From: Pleurocapsa minor GSE-CHR-MK 17-07R
GTDB lineage: Bacteria; Chloroflexota; Anaerolineae; Aggregatilineales; Phototrophicaceae
Direction of reading: 5' to 3'
Length of the DNA stretch: 64,000 nucleotides
Assembly: GCA_019359125.1 (NCBI GenBank)
Contig: JAHHHY010000014.1
Location: 1 to 64,000, forward strand
The notes under the pieces were generated by a model. That model was not told the DNA's origin. It worked only from the letters and a program-made list of their open reading frames with translations, and searched no databases. Made by a program: the position numbers and the translations under genes. Position 1 is the first letter of the stretch, and every line of letters begins with the position of its first letter. Shown one piece after another: positions 7,802-16,476 of this stretch.

Positions 7802-7894
7802 TGTCAGAAGTCCTATGGCTTGAAAACCGAAAATAGTATACCTTATGAGATAGAATCACTCACACATGGTTTATCCTGGGATTGAGAGTAGGGC

Positions 7895-8650
7895 ATGGTC
7901 GTGGACGATCCTCGTTCATCGTCGCGCAGTCAGCCTCCAAACGCATCGATGCGGTCGCCGGTTCGCCCGGAATATACCGCGCCGCGTGAGCCTGCCCCTG
8001 CGCCCCAGCCGCCACCACAGGCCACCGAAGACGACACCACGCCGTCCGCCGAGACGCTGAATTCGCAGAACGCGCTCATCCGCCTGCGCCACAAGATGCA
8101 GACGCTGGTGGAAGAATACGCCCAGGGCAAAATCAACCGCGTGCAGTTTCAGTCGCTGTATACCCGTTACAGCGAACAACGCACGATTATCGAGAAGCTG
8201 CTGGAGCGCAATCCCGACAGCGACGCCTGGAAACAGGTCATCAGCGTGCCCGGCCAGACCGGCTTCCTGCGCTCGCAGTTTGAGGCGCACGCGATCGTCT
8301 TCGCCGTGTACCTGCGCGGCCAGCTCGCGCCCGTGTTCCACGAGGGCAGGCGCTCCCCGCAATCGCTCAACATCGACCGGCTGGTGGAGGGCCTGTGGGC
8401 GATTCCCCGGCCACCGCAGCCCGGCCTGGGCCGTCGTGCGCTGGCGCATGGCGAATGGCTGGTCATGGCGCTGGGCACCGAGGCCGTGACGTTCGTCGCT
8501 TTTTCGCTGGAGCCGTCGAACGCCCAGTCGCGCCTGGTGCGCGACCTGCACGACGACTTCGAGCGCGCCAATCGCCTGCTGCTGGCACGCGGCATCACCG
8601 CGCCGGACCGTCTGGTCTTTCCCCAGCGCGCGCTGATCGAAAAAGAGTAG
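7895..8650 (+). CDS. Hypothetical protein with coiled-coil segment
   Basis: A 251-residue protein without a recognised family. Residues 1-45 are Pro-rich and look disordered. Residues 50-105 (NALIRLRHKMQTLVEEYAQG and onward) look like a coiled coil. The C-terminal half, from about 115, has alternating strands and helices, including EWLVMALGTEAVTFVAFSLE. The layout would fit a cytoplasmic adaptor or roadblock-like domain, but this is a guess. It is divergent from the gene ending at 7801 and converges on the beta-propeller gene. Confidence 0.6.
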   Translation: MVVDDPRSSSRSQPPNASMRSPVRPEYTAPREPAPAPQPPPQATEDDTTPSAETLNSQNALIRLRHKMQTLVEEYAQGKINRVQFQSLYTRYSEQRTIIEKLLERNPDSDAWKQVISVPGQTGFLRSQFEAHAIVFAVYLRGQLAPVFHEGRRSPQSLNIDRLVEGLWAIPRPPQPGLGRRALAHGEWLVMALGTEAVTFVAFSLEPSNAQSRLVRDLHDDFERANRLLLARGITAPDRLVFPQRALIEKE

Positions 8651-8667
8651 TATTCCCCGGATTCAGC

Positions 8668-9564
8668 CTATTTCGTCGCCTTGAAGCGCGAGACATTGGT
8701 CACGCAGATGTTGCCCAGCACGGAGAAGGCAAACGCGCCTTTGCCGTTCAGCGCCATCGCGCCGACAGCACCGCCGCCCGCGACATCCACCGGCAGTAGC
8801 TGTGCTTTGCGCGAATCGGCCAGCAGGTCGATGGCGAAGCGCTGATACAGCAGCGCCATCGTGGCCGGGTTGTACACGCGAATCACGCCCGATTCCAGGT
8901 CGGCCAGGGCGAGCTGTTTGCCGTCTGGCGAGAAGGCCGGCGGCCCGAACAGGTAGGGGATGTCGTGCTGGGCTTTGATCGCGCCGCTGGGGGTGTAGGT
9001 GATAATGGCCTGCCCGTCGCTGACGGTCACGCTGCCGCCGCCATCCGGCACAAACACGTGCAGCGGATTGATGTCGGACAGTTGGATGGGCGGCAGGATT
9101 TCGCCCACGCGGATGTGTCCGCGGTAGAGCAGCAGCGCGCCCGTCCCGGCCAGCAGCGCGACGGTATCGCCGGTGCGGTCCATCGCCGCGCTAATGATGT
9201 TCGTCTTGTCGGGCACGTCCAGCTTCGAGGTGCGGCCCTGCGCGTTCAGCGTCACGCCGCCCGGCCCGCTGATCAGGCGTGCGCCGCCCATGCTGGTCAC
9301 CACCAGGCAGGCGCGGGCATGCACCCACGTCAGCGGCATGCTGCCCGGCGAGAACAGCGTGCGCAGATACGCCTCCCAGCCGGGCGAGGTCGTATCCGCG
9401 TCGTCTGGCTCGGCCAGGTCGCGGTGATCAAGTTTGGTGCCATGCTGAAGATCGAAAAAATGTACCTGCGCGGGGGATGACCAGGCCGCTAGCAGGGCAG
9501 GCTTGCCCGCCAGCATATCCAGCCTGCGGATCGGCTTGCTTGAAAGCTGTATGCGCCAGGCCAT
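8668..9564 (-). CDS. WD40/beta-propeller-like protein
   Basis: A 298-residue protein built of short beta-strand repeats; AFSPDGKQLALADLESGVIR is a typical propeller blade, and further blades are visible as LAAWSSPAQVHFFDL and ISAAMDRTGDTVALLAGTG. Such proteins usually act as binding platforms. No signal peptide is seen. The ATG at 9564 is chosen over one at 9618 because GGAGAG lies upstream at good spacing and the longer form would overlap the next gene. It follows the LiaF-like gene by 22 bases on the same strand. Confidence 0.7.
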   Translation of the reverse strand: MAWRIQLSSKPIRRLDMLAGKPALLAAWSSPAQVHFFDLQHGTKLDHRDLAEPDDADTTSPGWEAYLRTLFSPGSMPLTWVHARACLVVTSMGGARLISGPGGVTLNAQGRTSKLDVPDKTNIISAAMDRTGDTVALLAGTGALLLYRGHIRVGEILPPIQLSDINPLHVFVPDGGGSVTVSDGQAIITYTPSGAIKAQHDIPYLFGPPAFSPDGKQLALADLESGVIRVYNPATMALLYQRFAIDLLADSRKAQLLPVDVAGGGAVGAMALNGKGAFAFSVLGNICVTNVSRFKATK

Positions 9565-9586
9565 CGCGGAATCTCTCCGGCTGTCA

Positions 9587-10534
9587 TCATGGGGTGCTGT
9601 CCACGCGAATCTGGCCACGCGGGGCCGTCAGGCTGAAGCGGGCGACAAACGATGCCGTGGCGGCCGTGCGCGCTTCCAGTACATCGCCCACCAGATAGTT
9701 GAACACGGCTGCGTCATACTGCGGCTCGATGCCGCTGCCCCCGCGATTCAGTTCCAGGCGGGCGGCCAGCGCCTCAGGCACGAACAGCGTCAGCGCGCCA
9801 TTGAGCGCGGTCAGCGCGCCCATCTGGTCGCCGCTGGAGATAATCGTCGGGTCGTAATCGGGCAGCGCGACCACCAGGTCGCCGCGCTGGGTGGCGGCAT
9901 TCACGCGCTCGGTCATCAGCCCGTTCAGGCTCAGCGTGACTTCGCCATCGCTGCTGTTGATGTCGATATCGAGTGGCACGCCCGGCGGCAGCGTGAGCTG
10001 GAAAGTCCCACGCCCCACCTGGTCCAGCCGCGGCAGGTCAGACGGGCGGCTCTCGGTGATGACCATCGTGGCGGCGTTGTCGTCGCCGGTTTCGTAGCTG
10101 ATGGAAACGGCACTTTCCAGGCTGCCGGTAAACTGGCCGGTCACGCCCTGTTCGCGTGAAGCTGATGGCTGCACGTCGATATCGGTGGTCAGCAGGTCTG
10201 CGCGCACACGCAGCAGCGTGATGTCAGCCGCCACCAGCTGATTGACCGGCACGACATTGTCCGTGCGCAGCTCGCCAGCGCGTCCGTTGAACGCAGTCAC
10301 CGCGATGCCACCCACCAGCGCGATGCTGATGACCAGCGCCAGCAGGCCGCCCAGCGGCACCCGCCCGCGCAGAATCAGCATCAGCCCGGCAAACACCAGC
10401 AGGGCGGGCCATGCGCGGGCTGCCGCATCGGCGATGCCGGTCGGCACGATGCCCAGCGCCTGGGCCAGCACATAGACGGCGATGCCCAGGGCGACCAGTC
10501 CCCATACAAAATTTGTCCGTCGCTGCTGGCGCAT
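9587..10534 (-). CDS. LiaF-like membrane protein with toastrack-like domain
   Basis: 315 residues. The N-terminus has three or four hydrophobic helices (FVWGLVALGIAVYVLAQALG; WPALLVFAGLMLIL; LLALVISIALVGGIAV), as in the DUF5668/LiaI-LiaF transmembrane region. From about 90 on it is beta-rich with repeats such as INSSDGEVTLSL and AATQRGDLVVALP, typical of the DUF4097/LiaF C-terminal 'toastrack' fold. LiaF-type proteins sense envelope stress. Its start codon directly abuts the stop of the pspC gene, so the two are coupled, which supports an envelope-stress role. Confidence 0.75.
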   Translation of the reverse strand: MRQQRRTNFVWGLVALGIAVYVLAQALGIVPTGIADAAARAWPALLVFAGLMLILRGRVPLGGLLALVISIALVGGIAVTAFNGRAGELRTDNVVPVNQLVAADITLLRVRADLLTTDIDVQPSASREQGVTGQFTGSLESAVSISYETGDDNAATMVITESRPSDLPRLDQVGRGTFQLTLPPGVPLDIDINSSDGEVTLSLNGLMTERVNAATQRGDLVVALPDYDPTIISSGDQMGALTALNGALTLFVPEALAARLELNRGGSGIEPQYDAAVFNYLVGDVLEARTAATASFVARFSLTAPRGQIRVDSTP

Positions 10535-10903
10535 TTAACGCCCCCTGCCAAACGAGAGTTGTCGCAAGAAGAAGATGGCGGCCGCAGCGGCAAACATAAT
10601 CGGCAGGTACAGGCTGACGCCAGACGCGCTGACGAGCGCCCCCTGCAGGCTGGCGACCCACAGACCGACCGCGCCGACGATAAGCAGCAGCACGAAGATG
10701 AACGGGAATCCGCGCCGGCGCAGCACCGGCGACTCCAGCGGCACGATCCACCACAGGATGGCATAAAGCGCGGCAAAGCCGCCGCCCGTGGCGACCGTGA
10801 GCGCGATAAACAGCACGCGCCACAGCCAGGCATTGATGCGGGTGGAGCGGGCCAGCCCGCCGCATACCCCGCTGAAAACTCGGTTTGAGAAACTTCGCGT
10901 CAT
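10535..10903 (-). CDS. pspC: PspC-domain protein
   Basis: 122 residues with the PspC signature at the N-terminus (RVFSGVCGGLARSTRINAWL) and the hydrophobic pair VLFIALTVATGGGFAALYA / LWWIVPLESP at 28-60. Two further membrane helices follow, to about 110. PspC-family proteins sit in the membrane and respond to envelope stress. It is the first gene of the minus-strand unit pspC - LiaF-like - beta-propeller and is divergent from the bactofilin-like gene at 11077. Confidence 0.9.
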   Translation of the reverse strand: MTRSFSNRVFSGVCGGLARSTRINAWLWRVLFIALTVATGGGFAALYAILWWIVPLESPVLRRRGFPFIFVLLLIVGAVGLWVASLQGALVSASGVSLYLPIMFAAAAAIFFLRQLSFGRGR

Positions 10904-10996
10904 ACGTCCGACAATTCGCGCTGTTACAGCCAGTTCAGATGCAAATCATACCGTCAGACAGCCCGCAGGCGCAAATCCGTCCTAAGCCAGTGGTAA

Positions 10997-11025
10997 TTCG
11001 CAGGATGGCGCAAAGCGGCTACAAT
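10997..11025 (+). promoter_or_regulatory. Candidate sigma-70-type promoter
   Basis: TTCGCA at 10997-11002 and TACAAT at 11020-11025 are separated by 17 bases, about 50 bases before the ATG at 11077. The -10 is close to consensus, the -35 only moderately so. Confidence 0.45.
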
Positions 11026-11076
11026 CTGAATCGACTGTAACGGAATGTCTTTCATCGGCATAGGCACGGAGCGGGA

Positions 11077-12492
11077 ATGCGTCGCTGGATAGTGCTGGCC
11101 TGCCTGGCCTGGTTTACCTTGTTTACCGTGGGGTCTGTCTCTGCCAGAGACGTGCTGCGCGGGGATGCCTGCACCGTCGACGCTGACGAGGTCATCGGGC
11201 AGACGTTGTTTGCGACCTGTCGTTCGCTCGATATCGCGGGCACGGTGAACGGGGATGTGGTCGCTGCTGCGGTGACCGTCACGATTTCCGGCACGGTGCG
11301 CGGCAGCGTGTATATCGGCGCAGGCAAGCTGACGCTGACCGGCACGGTGGAAGGCGACGTGCATTTTGGCGGCGGCGTGCTGGAAATGACAACCCCCGCG
11401 CTGCTGACTTCACAGGACAGCACGGTCTACAGCGCGGCGCTGAGCAGCTCAATTGACGCGCCTGTGCCGGGCGACATCGGCGCCATCGGCTATCAACTGA
11501 TCGTCAACAGCGCTGTCGGCGGCAATATCGACTACGCAGGCACCGCCCTACGCATCACCAGTGCCGTGGGCGGCTTCGTGACCGCTAGCGTGGGCGACCG
11601 CCAGACAGCCGGCGTGAGTGAGCTGGAAAGCCTGATTCAACTGGTGGATACCAATGTGTCGCTGGCCCAGCCCGGCCTGGAAGTGACCGAATCCGGCTGG
11701 ATTGGCCGCACGCTGGCCTACAGTGCGCCGTCCCCGGCCAGCCTGCTGGGGACAGTCCCGCAGGTGGACTATAACGAGATTGTGGCGGATGCCGCGCTGA
11801 TCGCCAACCAATCTGACCTGGGGAGCGCGGTGGCAGCCTATGTACGGCAGGTGCTGCGCGAGTTCATCACGCTGTTCCTGATCGGTGCGGTGGCGCTGGT
11901 GCTGGCCCCGCGCACGCTGACCGCCCCGATCATCACCATCCGTATGCGCCCGATTCCCTCGCTGGGCGTCGGCCTGCTCTCGTTCATCCTGTCGTTTCCC
12001 GTGCTGCTGATTACGCTGCTGCTCAGCCTGCTGATTGTGCTGGTGGTATCGCTGCTGGGGGTGGAGCAGGTGACCGCGCTGACGGCGATCATCCTGGCCG
12101 TGCTGAATATCAGCGGCGGGGCGGTATTCTACTTCGTCGCGCTGTTCATCTCACGCGTGATTGTCGCCATTGCGATCGGGCGGGTGGCCTCGCGCCTGCT
12201 GTGGACACCCCGTGGCCGCCCGCTGGAAGGGATGGCGCATCTGGCCATCGGCTCACTGCTGCTGTCGCTGGTGATCGCCTTCCCGTATGCCGGGACGGTC
12301 GTCACGGCGATTGCTGCGTTTATGGGGCTGGGCGGGGTGATTACGCATTTGCAGCGCCCGAATGTGCGTGTGGCCGTCAGCAGCGGGGATTTGCTGCGTC
12401 GTTCGCCGCCGCTGCCGTCCGCGCCGCTGGACGAATCCGCCTCTGGCGCGGGCACGGATAATCTGCCGGCCGGCTTCCGCTGGTGGGAGTGA
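11077..12492 (+). CDS. Bactofilin-like/polymer-forming membrane protein
   Basis: 471 residues. A signal peptide is at 1-23 (cut near VSAR). Residues about 30-180 are a run of short beta-helical repeats (LDIAGTVNGDVVAAAVTVTI, then GTVRGSVYIGAGKLTLTGTV), as in bactofilin-like DUF583 proteins. From about 265 to 440 there are five or six membrane helices, then a Pro/Ser-rich tail. The beta-helix is therefore probably outside the cell with a membrane anchor behind it. It is divergent from pspC and likely shares envelope functions. The exact role is unknown. Confidence 0.75.
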   Translation: MRRWIVLACLAWFTLFTVGSVSARDVLRGDACTVDADEVIGQTLFATCRSLDIAGTVNGDVVAAAVTVTISGTVRGSVYIGAGKLTLTGTVEGDVHFGGGVLEMTTPALLTSQDSTVYSAALSSSIDAPVPGDIGAIGYQLIVNSAVGGNIDYAGTALRITSAVGGFVTASVGDRQTAGVSELESLIQLVDTNVSLAQPGLEVTESGWIGRTLAYSAPSPASLLGTVPQVDYNEIVADAALIANQSDLGSAVAAYVRQVLREFITLFLIGAVALVLAPRTLTAPIITIRMRPIPSLGVGLLSFILSFPVLLITLLLSLLIVLVVSLLGVEQVTALTAIILAVLNISGGAVFYFVALFISRVIVAIAIGRVASRLLWTPRGRPLEGMAHLAIGSLLLSLVIAFPYAGTVVTAIAAFMGLGGVITHLQRPNVRVAVSSGDLLRRSPPLPSAPLDESASGAGTDNLPAGFRWWE

Positions 12493-12980
12493 GGGAAAAA
12501 GAAGTTAAAAGTTAAAAGGCGAAAGTTAAAAAAGATGAGACGAGTCTTGTTTGAAATTACTTCCAGAGACACAGGATTTCCCTCTGGCGTATAGGTCCAT
12601 TGTCACATGTGGCCAATTGAAGAAACCGAAATCCGATCGTATAGTAATTGTATGTGAAATAAATTTGCTTATCGATTGTAAAGTCGCTCTATGAAGGCTG
12701 TACGCACCGTGCAGTGGCAAGCGAGCGAAAACGACCTGCGATGCTCTTCCTCCAGCACCCTGCATTGTTTGAACCGGGCGCACCCGGTACAGCACATCAT
12801 TCAAAACTTCTCCTTAATCGTGACGATCGTGACACGAAAATATCCTGGCTGGCGACGGAAAGAGCGTATGGCGTATTCGAATTGGGAGTGATGTCTCAGC
12901 ACACCCAGTTGTTATCAAACATGCCTGTTATCCGCGTGATCTTTGCCATCATGCGGCATGTGTGAAAAGGAAATTGCGAA
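12493..12980. other. Gene-free, relatively AT-rich spacer
   Basis: 488 bases with no convincing gene. It starts with an A/T-rich repeat (12496-12535), which is the inverted partner of 13561-13596. Short ORFs at 12691-12891 and 12714-12965 have no ribosome site or protein-like composition. The segment is less GC-rich than both sides. AAAGGAAATTGCGAAATG supplies the ribosome site for the gene at 12981. Confidence 0.5.
12496..12535 (+). repeat. A/T-rich inverted repeat, left copy
   Basis: GAAGTTAAAAGTTAAAAGGC followed by GAAAGTTAAA. The reverse complement of 13561-13596 contains the same blocks (GAAGTTAAAAGGCGAAAGTC, then AAAAGTTAAAAA) in slightly different order, giving an inverted pair around the membrane-protein gene. 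Confidence 0.6.
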
Positions 12981-13457
12981 ATGAATACGAAAAGAACCCG
13001 TCGTCCGTTTATACCGATGCTGGCATTATCACTATGCCTGCTTTTCCTGGGTGTAAACGGAATTATCGGTGGCTATCTTATGCTGAGAGATCCAAATGGC
13101 GCACCGATGGGCATGCCAGTCAGTGACCTGGCGCAGACGCCATTTCAGGACTTTGTTATCCCCGGACTGATTCTGATAATCGTGTGGGGTGGCGGGAGCC
13201 TGCTGGCGCTGCTGGGCCTTTGGTTGCGTCCTCAATGGTCGCTCTTAAATATCACAAGCCGATGGACGCACGAGCACTGGGCGTGGGCATTGTCCCTTGT
13301 GCTGGGGCTTGCGCTCCTCGTCTGGCTCACCGTGCAGGTCCTAACCCTGCCCAATGTCGCGCCAATTCAGTTTATTCTGTATGTGCTGGCGATTCTCCTG
13401 GTGTTGCTGCCCCTCCTGCCAGGTATGCGCAGATACTACCGGGCTGGTCAGGTATAA
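12981..13457 (+). CDS. Small membrane protein with four helices
   Basis: 158 residues with hydrophobic helices at about 12-32, 52-78, 95-115 and 122-142, a basic N-terminus (MNTKRTRR) and a basic C-terminus (MRRYYRAGQV). No family is recognised. It is preceded by AAGGAA, followed by a strong terminator at 13527-13565, and enclosed by inverted A/T-rich repeats, so the unit looks self-contained and possibly inserted. The topology suggests both ends in the cytoplasm. Confidence 0.65.
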   Translation: MNTKRTRRPFIPMLALSLCLLFLGVNGIIGGYLMLRDPNGAPMGMPVSDLAQTPFQDFVIPGLILIIVWGGGSLLALLGLWLRPQWSLLNITSRWTHEHWAWALSLVLGLALLVWLTVQVLTLPNVAPIQFILYVLAILLVLLPLLPGMRRYYRAGQV

Positions 13458-13526
13458 GCTGTCGGGGCAAAGTCGCGGATGCCATGGGAGATATCATGTG
13501 CAGTCACCATGCCATCATGAATGCGA

Positions 13527-13565
13527 AACGGCGGGCCGGCGTAGTGGCCCGCCGTTGCTCTTTTT
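13527..13565 (+). terminator. Strong rho-independent terminator
   Basis: AACGGCGGGCC at 13527-13537 pairs perfectly with GGCCCGCCGTT at 13546-13556, followed by GCTCTTTTT. It terminates the gene at 12981-13457. Its T-run merges into the right-hand A/T-rich repeat. Confidence 0.85.
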
Positions 13566-13596
13566 AACTTTTGACTTTCGCCTTTTAACTTCTTTC
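13561..13596 (-). repeat. A/T-rich inverted repeat, right copy
   Basis: TTTTTAACTTTTGACTTTCG followed by CCTTTTAACTTC, the inverted counterpart of 12496-12535. It sits between the terminator and the stop of the minus-strand gene at 13599. Confidence 0.6.
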
Positions 13597-13598
13597 CC

Positions 13599-13955
13599 CT
13601 AAAGATCATCCAGCTCGCCGCTGCGCAGGCTGATTTCAAAGGCGCGGCCGATCATCAGCACGTATTCGATGAAGCCCGCCAGCGCATCCTCTTCTTCTTC
13701 GTCCACCTGGTCGATCATGTCTTCCGGGGCGGACGCGATAATCTCGGTGGCCAGACAGCTCATCGCCTGCAGGACCGAATCACGCGATTCGGGCGGGTCG
13801 CGCTGCATAAGCTTCTCAAACCAGCGGGCGACAATCGGGTGCACCTGCTCACAGGAAGACCCGTCTTCAAGCTGGCGGTTGGCCAGATCGCGAAACTCGT
13901 CCAGCCAATCGGGGCCGTCCGAAGAATTTTCAGGGGGCAGCGGATCAATGGGCAT
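13599..13955 (-). CDS. Small acidic hypothetical protein
   Basis: 118 residues, strongly acidic and mostly helical, with no signal peptide or membrane segment. VDEEEEDALAGFIEYVLMIG near residue 85-105 is the most distinctive part. The ATG at 13955 has AGGAAAGGA upstream. No family is recognised. It converges on the small membrane-protein gene and stands alone on the minus strand. Confidence 0.6.
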   Translation of the reverse strand: MPIDPLPPENSSDGPDWLDEFRDLANRQLEDGSSCEQVHPIVARWFEKLMQRDPPESRDSVLQAMSCLATEIIASAPEDMIDQVDEEEEDALAGFIEYVLMIGRAFEISLRSGELDDL

Positions 13956-14125
13956 GGCGGGATCCTTTCCTGTTCACAAGCCCAAGTGTAGACCTGTGCG
14001 CGACTAATCACAAGCAAACATAAGCCGGTCTGTGTATAAACTGTGAGCATAACCTGATGTGTGGGGAGGGTGGGGTGCACGCGCCTGATGTCCGGTCTGG
14101 CGTGACATGCCCATAACAAGTGACA

Positions 14126-15163
14126 ATGACCAAAAAAGAACGTTTAGGCGTGCTGTTCGGCCTGCTGCTGAGCGCCGTATTTCTTGCATTTGCGTTTCGC
14201 GGGCTGAATCCCGGCGCGATTCTGGACGATATTCGACAGGCCAATCTGCTGCTGATCGCGTTTGCGGCCGCCTGGTATTTCACCGCCGTGACGGTGATCT
14301 CGCTGCGCTGGCGCTTTCTGCTGCGTTCGCTTAAAGAGATTCCGCTGCGTGGGCTGGTTGGGCTGACGTGCATCGGTTACATGGGCAACAATGTGTATCC
14401 GCTGCGCGCCGGGGAAATCCTGCGCCTGGCGCTGCTTTCGCGCACGTATAAGGTGCCGTTTGCACGGGCGGCGGTCGTGACCGTGACCGAGCGTATTTTT
14501 GACGGGCTGGTCATGCTGACGTTTGTGCTGGTTGGCCTGGCGCTGCTGAATCTGCCCAACGAGACGCTGCGCACGATTGTCAGCGCGACGGCGCCGCTGT
14601 TCCTGGTCGCGCTGGCGGTCTTCTTCGCGCTGGCGGCCCGGCCGTCGTGGTTTCGCGCGCTGCTGAACACCATCGCGCGAGTGCTGCCAGAAAAGCTGCG
14701 TGCGCTGGCCCTGAAGCTGGGCGAGGATATTCTGGCGGGGCTGGAAGGCCTGCGTACGCCCAAAGACCTGGCCGGCACCATCGTGGCCAGCTATGGCTGC
14801 TGGATGCTGGAAGCGACGGTCTACTGGATCGTGGCCGCTGCGATGGGCTTGCAGGTAGGCTATCCGCTGATGCTGGTGGTGGTGGGCACGGTCAATCTGG
14901 CCGGGCTGATTCCGGCATCGCCGGGGCAGTTAGGCGTATTTGAGTTTTTTGTCGTGACGGTGCTCAGCGCGGCGGGTATCGCCGAAGACCTGGCGCTGGC
15001 CTACGCGATTGTGGTGCATGCGGTCATCTGGCTGCCAGTGACGGTGGTGGGGTTCGTGCTGCTGGCGCGGCGCGGGCTGGGCTTTGGCGATGTGCGCCAT
15101 GCCCGCGAGCTGGAGGTGCAGGTGGCCACGGGAGATCTTGAATCAAGGGTGGTGACAGAGTGA
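14126..15163 (+). CDS. Flippase-like membrane protein (LPG synthase TM / UPF0104 family)
   Basis: 345 residues with eight or so membrane helices and the family hallmark NLAGLIPASPGQLGVFEFFV near 260-280. The family includes the flippase half of MprF and related lipid or glycolipid translocases. It lacks the MprF synthase domain, so a lipid-linked substrate flip is more likely than lysyl transfer. The start could be the ATG at 14126 or an in-frame GTG at 14120; neither has a good ribosome site. The stop overlaps the next gene by GTGA, making a coupled operon with the FAD oxidoreductase, an acetyltransferase and UDP-glucose dehydrogenase, consistent with surface glycan or glycolipid export. Confidence 0.82.
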   Translation: MTKKERLGVLFGLLLSAVFLAFAFRGLNPGAILDDIRQANLLLIAFAAAWYFTAVTVISLRWRFLLRSLKEIPLRGLVGLTCIGYMGNNVYPLRAGEILRLALLSRTYKVPFARAAVVTVTERIFDGLVMLTFVLVGLALLNLPNETLRTIVSATAPLFLVALAVFFALAARPSWFRALLNTIARVLPEKLRALALKLGEDILAGLEGLRTPKDLAGTIVASYGCWMLEATVYWIVAAAMGLQVGYPLMLVVVGTVNLAGLIPASPGQLGVFEFFVVTVLSAAGIAEDLALAYAIVVHAVIWLPVTVVGFVLLARRGLGFGDVRHARELEVQVATGDLESRVVTE

Positions 15164-16458
15164 AGATTGGTATTGTTGGCGCTGGCGTGACGGGCATGAG
15201 TGCGGCGTGGGATTTTCTGGCCGCCGGCCACGAGGTCACGCTGTATGAATCTGAAGCGCGGGTGGGCGGCCTGGCGGGTGGCTTTAAAGACGAATCGTGG
15301 GAATGGGAGCTGGAGAAGTTTTATCACCACTGGTTTGAGACCGACGCCGACCTGCTGAAGCTGGTGGCCGAAATGGGCGCGTCTGACCAGGTGCTGTTCC
15401 CACGGCCCAAGACCAGCTACTGGATCGATGGCAGGCTGTGGCGCTCGGAGATTTCGCCGTCCGCGCTGCTGCTGCCGCTGTCCCCGCTGGCGAAGTTCCG
15501 CTTTGCCGCCGCGGGTGCGTTTATCAAGCTGACGCCCGACTGGAAGTCGATGGAGCAGGTCACGGCGGATGCGTGGATGAAACGCTACATGGGCGAGGAA
15601 GCCTATGGCAAGTTCTTCCGCCCGCTGCTGATCGGCAAGTTTGGCGAGGAATACGACAAGGTCAATATGGCCTGGATGTGGGCGCGCGTGAAGGCGCGCA
15701 GCCTGCGCCTGGGCACGTTCACCGGCGGCTTTCAGGCCTTCCTGAACCTGCTGGCTGAAAAGCTGACGGCCCGCGGCGCGGTCATTCACCTCAATACACC
15801 GATTCAGGCGATTGGTACTCAGGACGGCAAACCAACGCTGACAGTTAAGGGCGAGACGATCGTCTTTGACCGTGTGCTGACGACCACCTCGCCCGGGCTG
15901 ATGATGAAGCTGGCGCCCCAGCTCAAAGACACCCCGTTTGGCCATCAGGTGAGCGGCCTGCACAGCATCGGCGCGGTGTGTGTGGTGCTGGCGATTAAAG
16001 AACAGCTGCTGACCGATGGCACCTACTGGCTGAATCTGCCCGCGAGCAGCCCCGACAAAAACGCGAATAAGTTCCCGTTCCTGGCGCTGGTGGAGCACAC
16101 CAACTGGATGGACAAGTCGCATTACAACGGCGACCGCATCCTGTATCTGGGCGATTACTGCCCGGCCGATCATGAGTATTTCACCATGACCGAGGAGCAG
16201 CTCATCGAGCGTTTTGCCTCGGTGCTGCCCGCGTTCAATCCCAATTTCAGGCCAGACTGGATTCGCAGGGCATGGGCCTTTCGTGCGCCGTATGCCCAGC
16301 CGGTCCCGTATGTCAATCACGCCGAGAAAGTGCCGCCGCTGGCGACGCCGCTCCCAGGCGTGTTCTGGGCCAGCATGAGCCACGTGTATCCGTGGGACCG
16401 CGGCACCAACTTCGCGGTGGAGCTGGGCCGCCGTGTGGCCCGCCAGATGCTCGGTTAG
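15160..16458 (+). CDS. FAD-dependent oxidoreductase (amine oxidase/protoporphyrinogen-oxidase-like)
   Basis: 432 residues. The N-terminal Rossmann motif IGIVGAGVTGMSAAWDFLAA and the second FAD contact YESEARVGGLAGG define an NAD(P)/FAD amine-oxidase-type enzyme. The C-terminus has the FAD-closing segment WASMSHVYPWDRGTNFAVEL. Similar proteins are found beside polysaccharide genes, where the substrate is usually unknown; UDP-galactopyranose-mutase-like or isoprenoid-linked chemistry is possible. The GTG start overlaps the flippase stop by four bases, so the two are co-translated. Confidence 0.82.
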   Translation: MKIGIVGAGVTGMSAAWDFLAAGHEVTLYESEARVGGLAGGFKDESWEWELEKFYHHWFETDADLLKLVAEMGASDQVLFPRPKTSYWIDGRLWRSEISPSALLLPLSPLAKFRFAAAGAFIKLTPDWKSMEQVTADAWMKRYMGEEAYGKFFRPLLIGKFGEEYDKVNMAWMWARVKARSLRLGTFTGGFQAFLNLLAEKLTARGAVIHLNTPIQAIGTQDGKPTLTVKGETIVFDRVLTTTSPGLMMKLAPQLKDTPFGHQVSGLHSIGAVCVVLAIKEQLLTDGTYWLNLPASSPDKNANKFPFLALVEHTNWMDKSHYNGDRILYLGDYCPADHEYFTMTEEQLIERFASVLPAFNPNFRPDWIRRAWAFRAPYAQPVPYVNHAEKVPPLATPLPGVFWASMSHVYPWDRGTNFAVELGRRVARQMLG

Positions 16459-16476
16459 GCCTGGGGAGTCAAGTCG

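Noticed and set aside
12691..12965. Two short ORFs in the AT-rich spacer
   Set aside because: No ribosome site, unlikely composition and mutual overlap.
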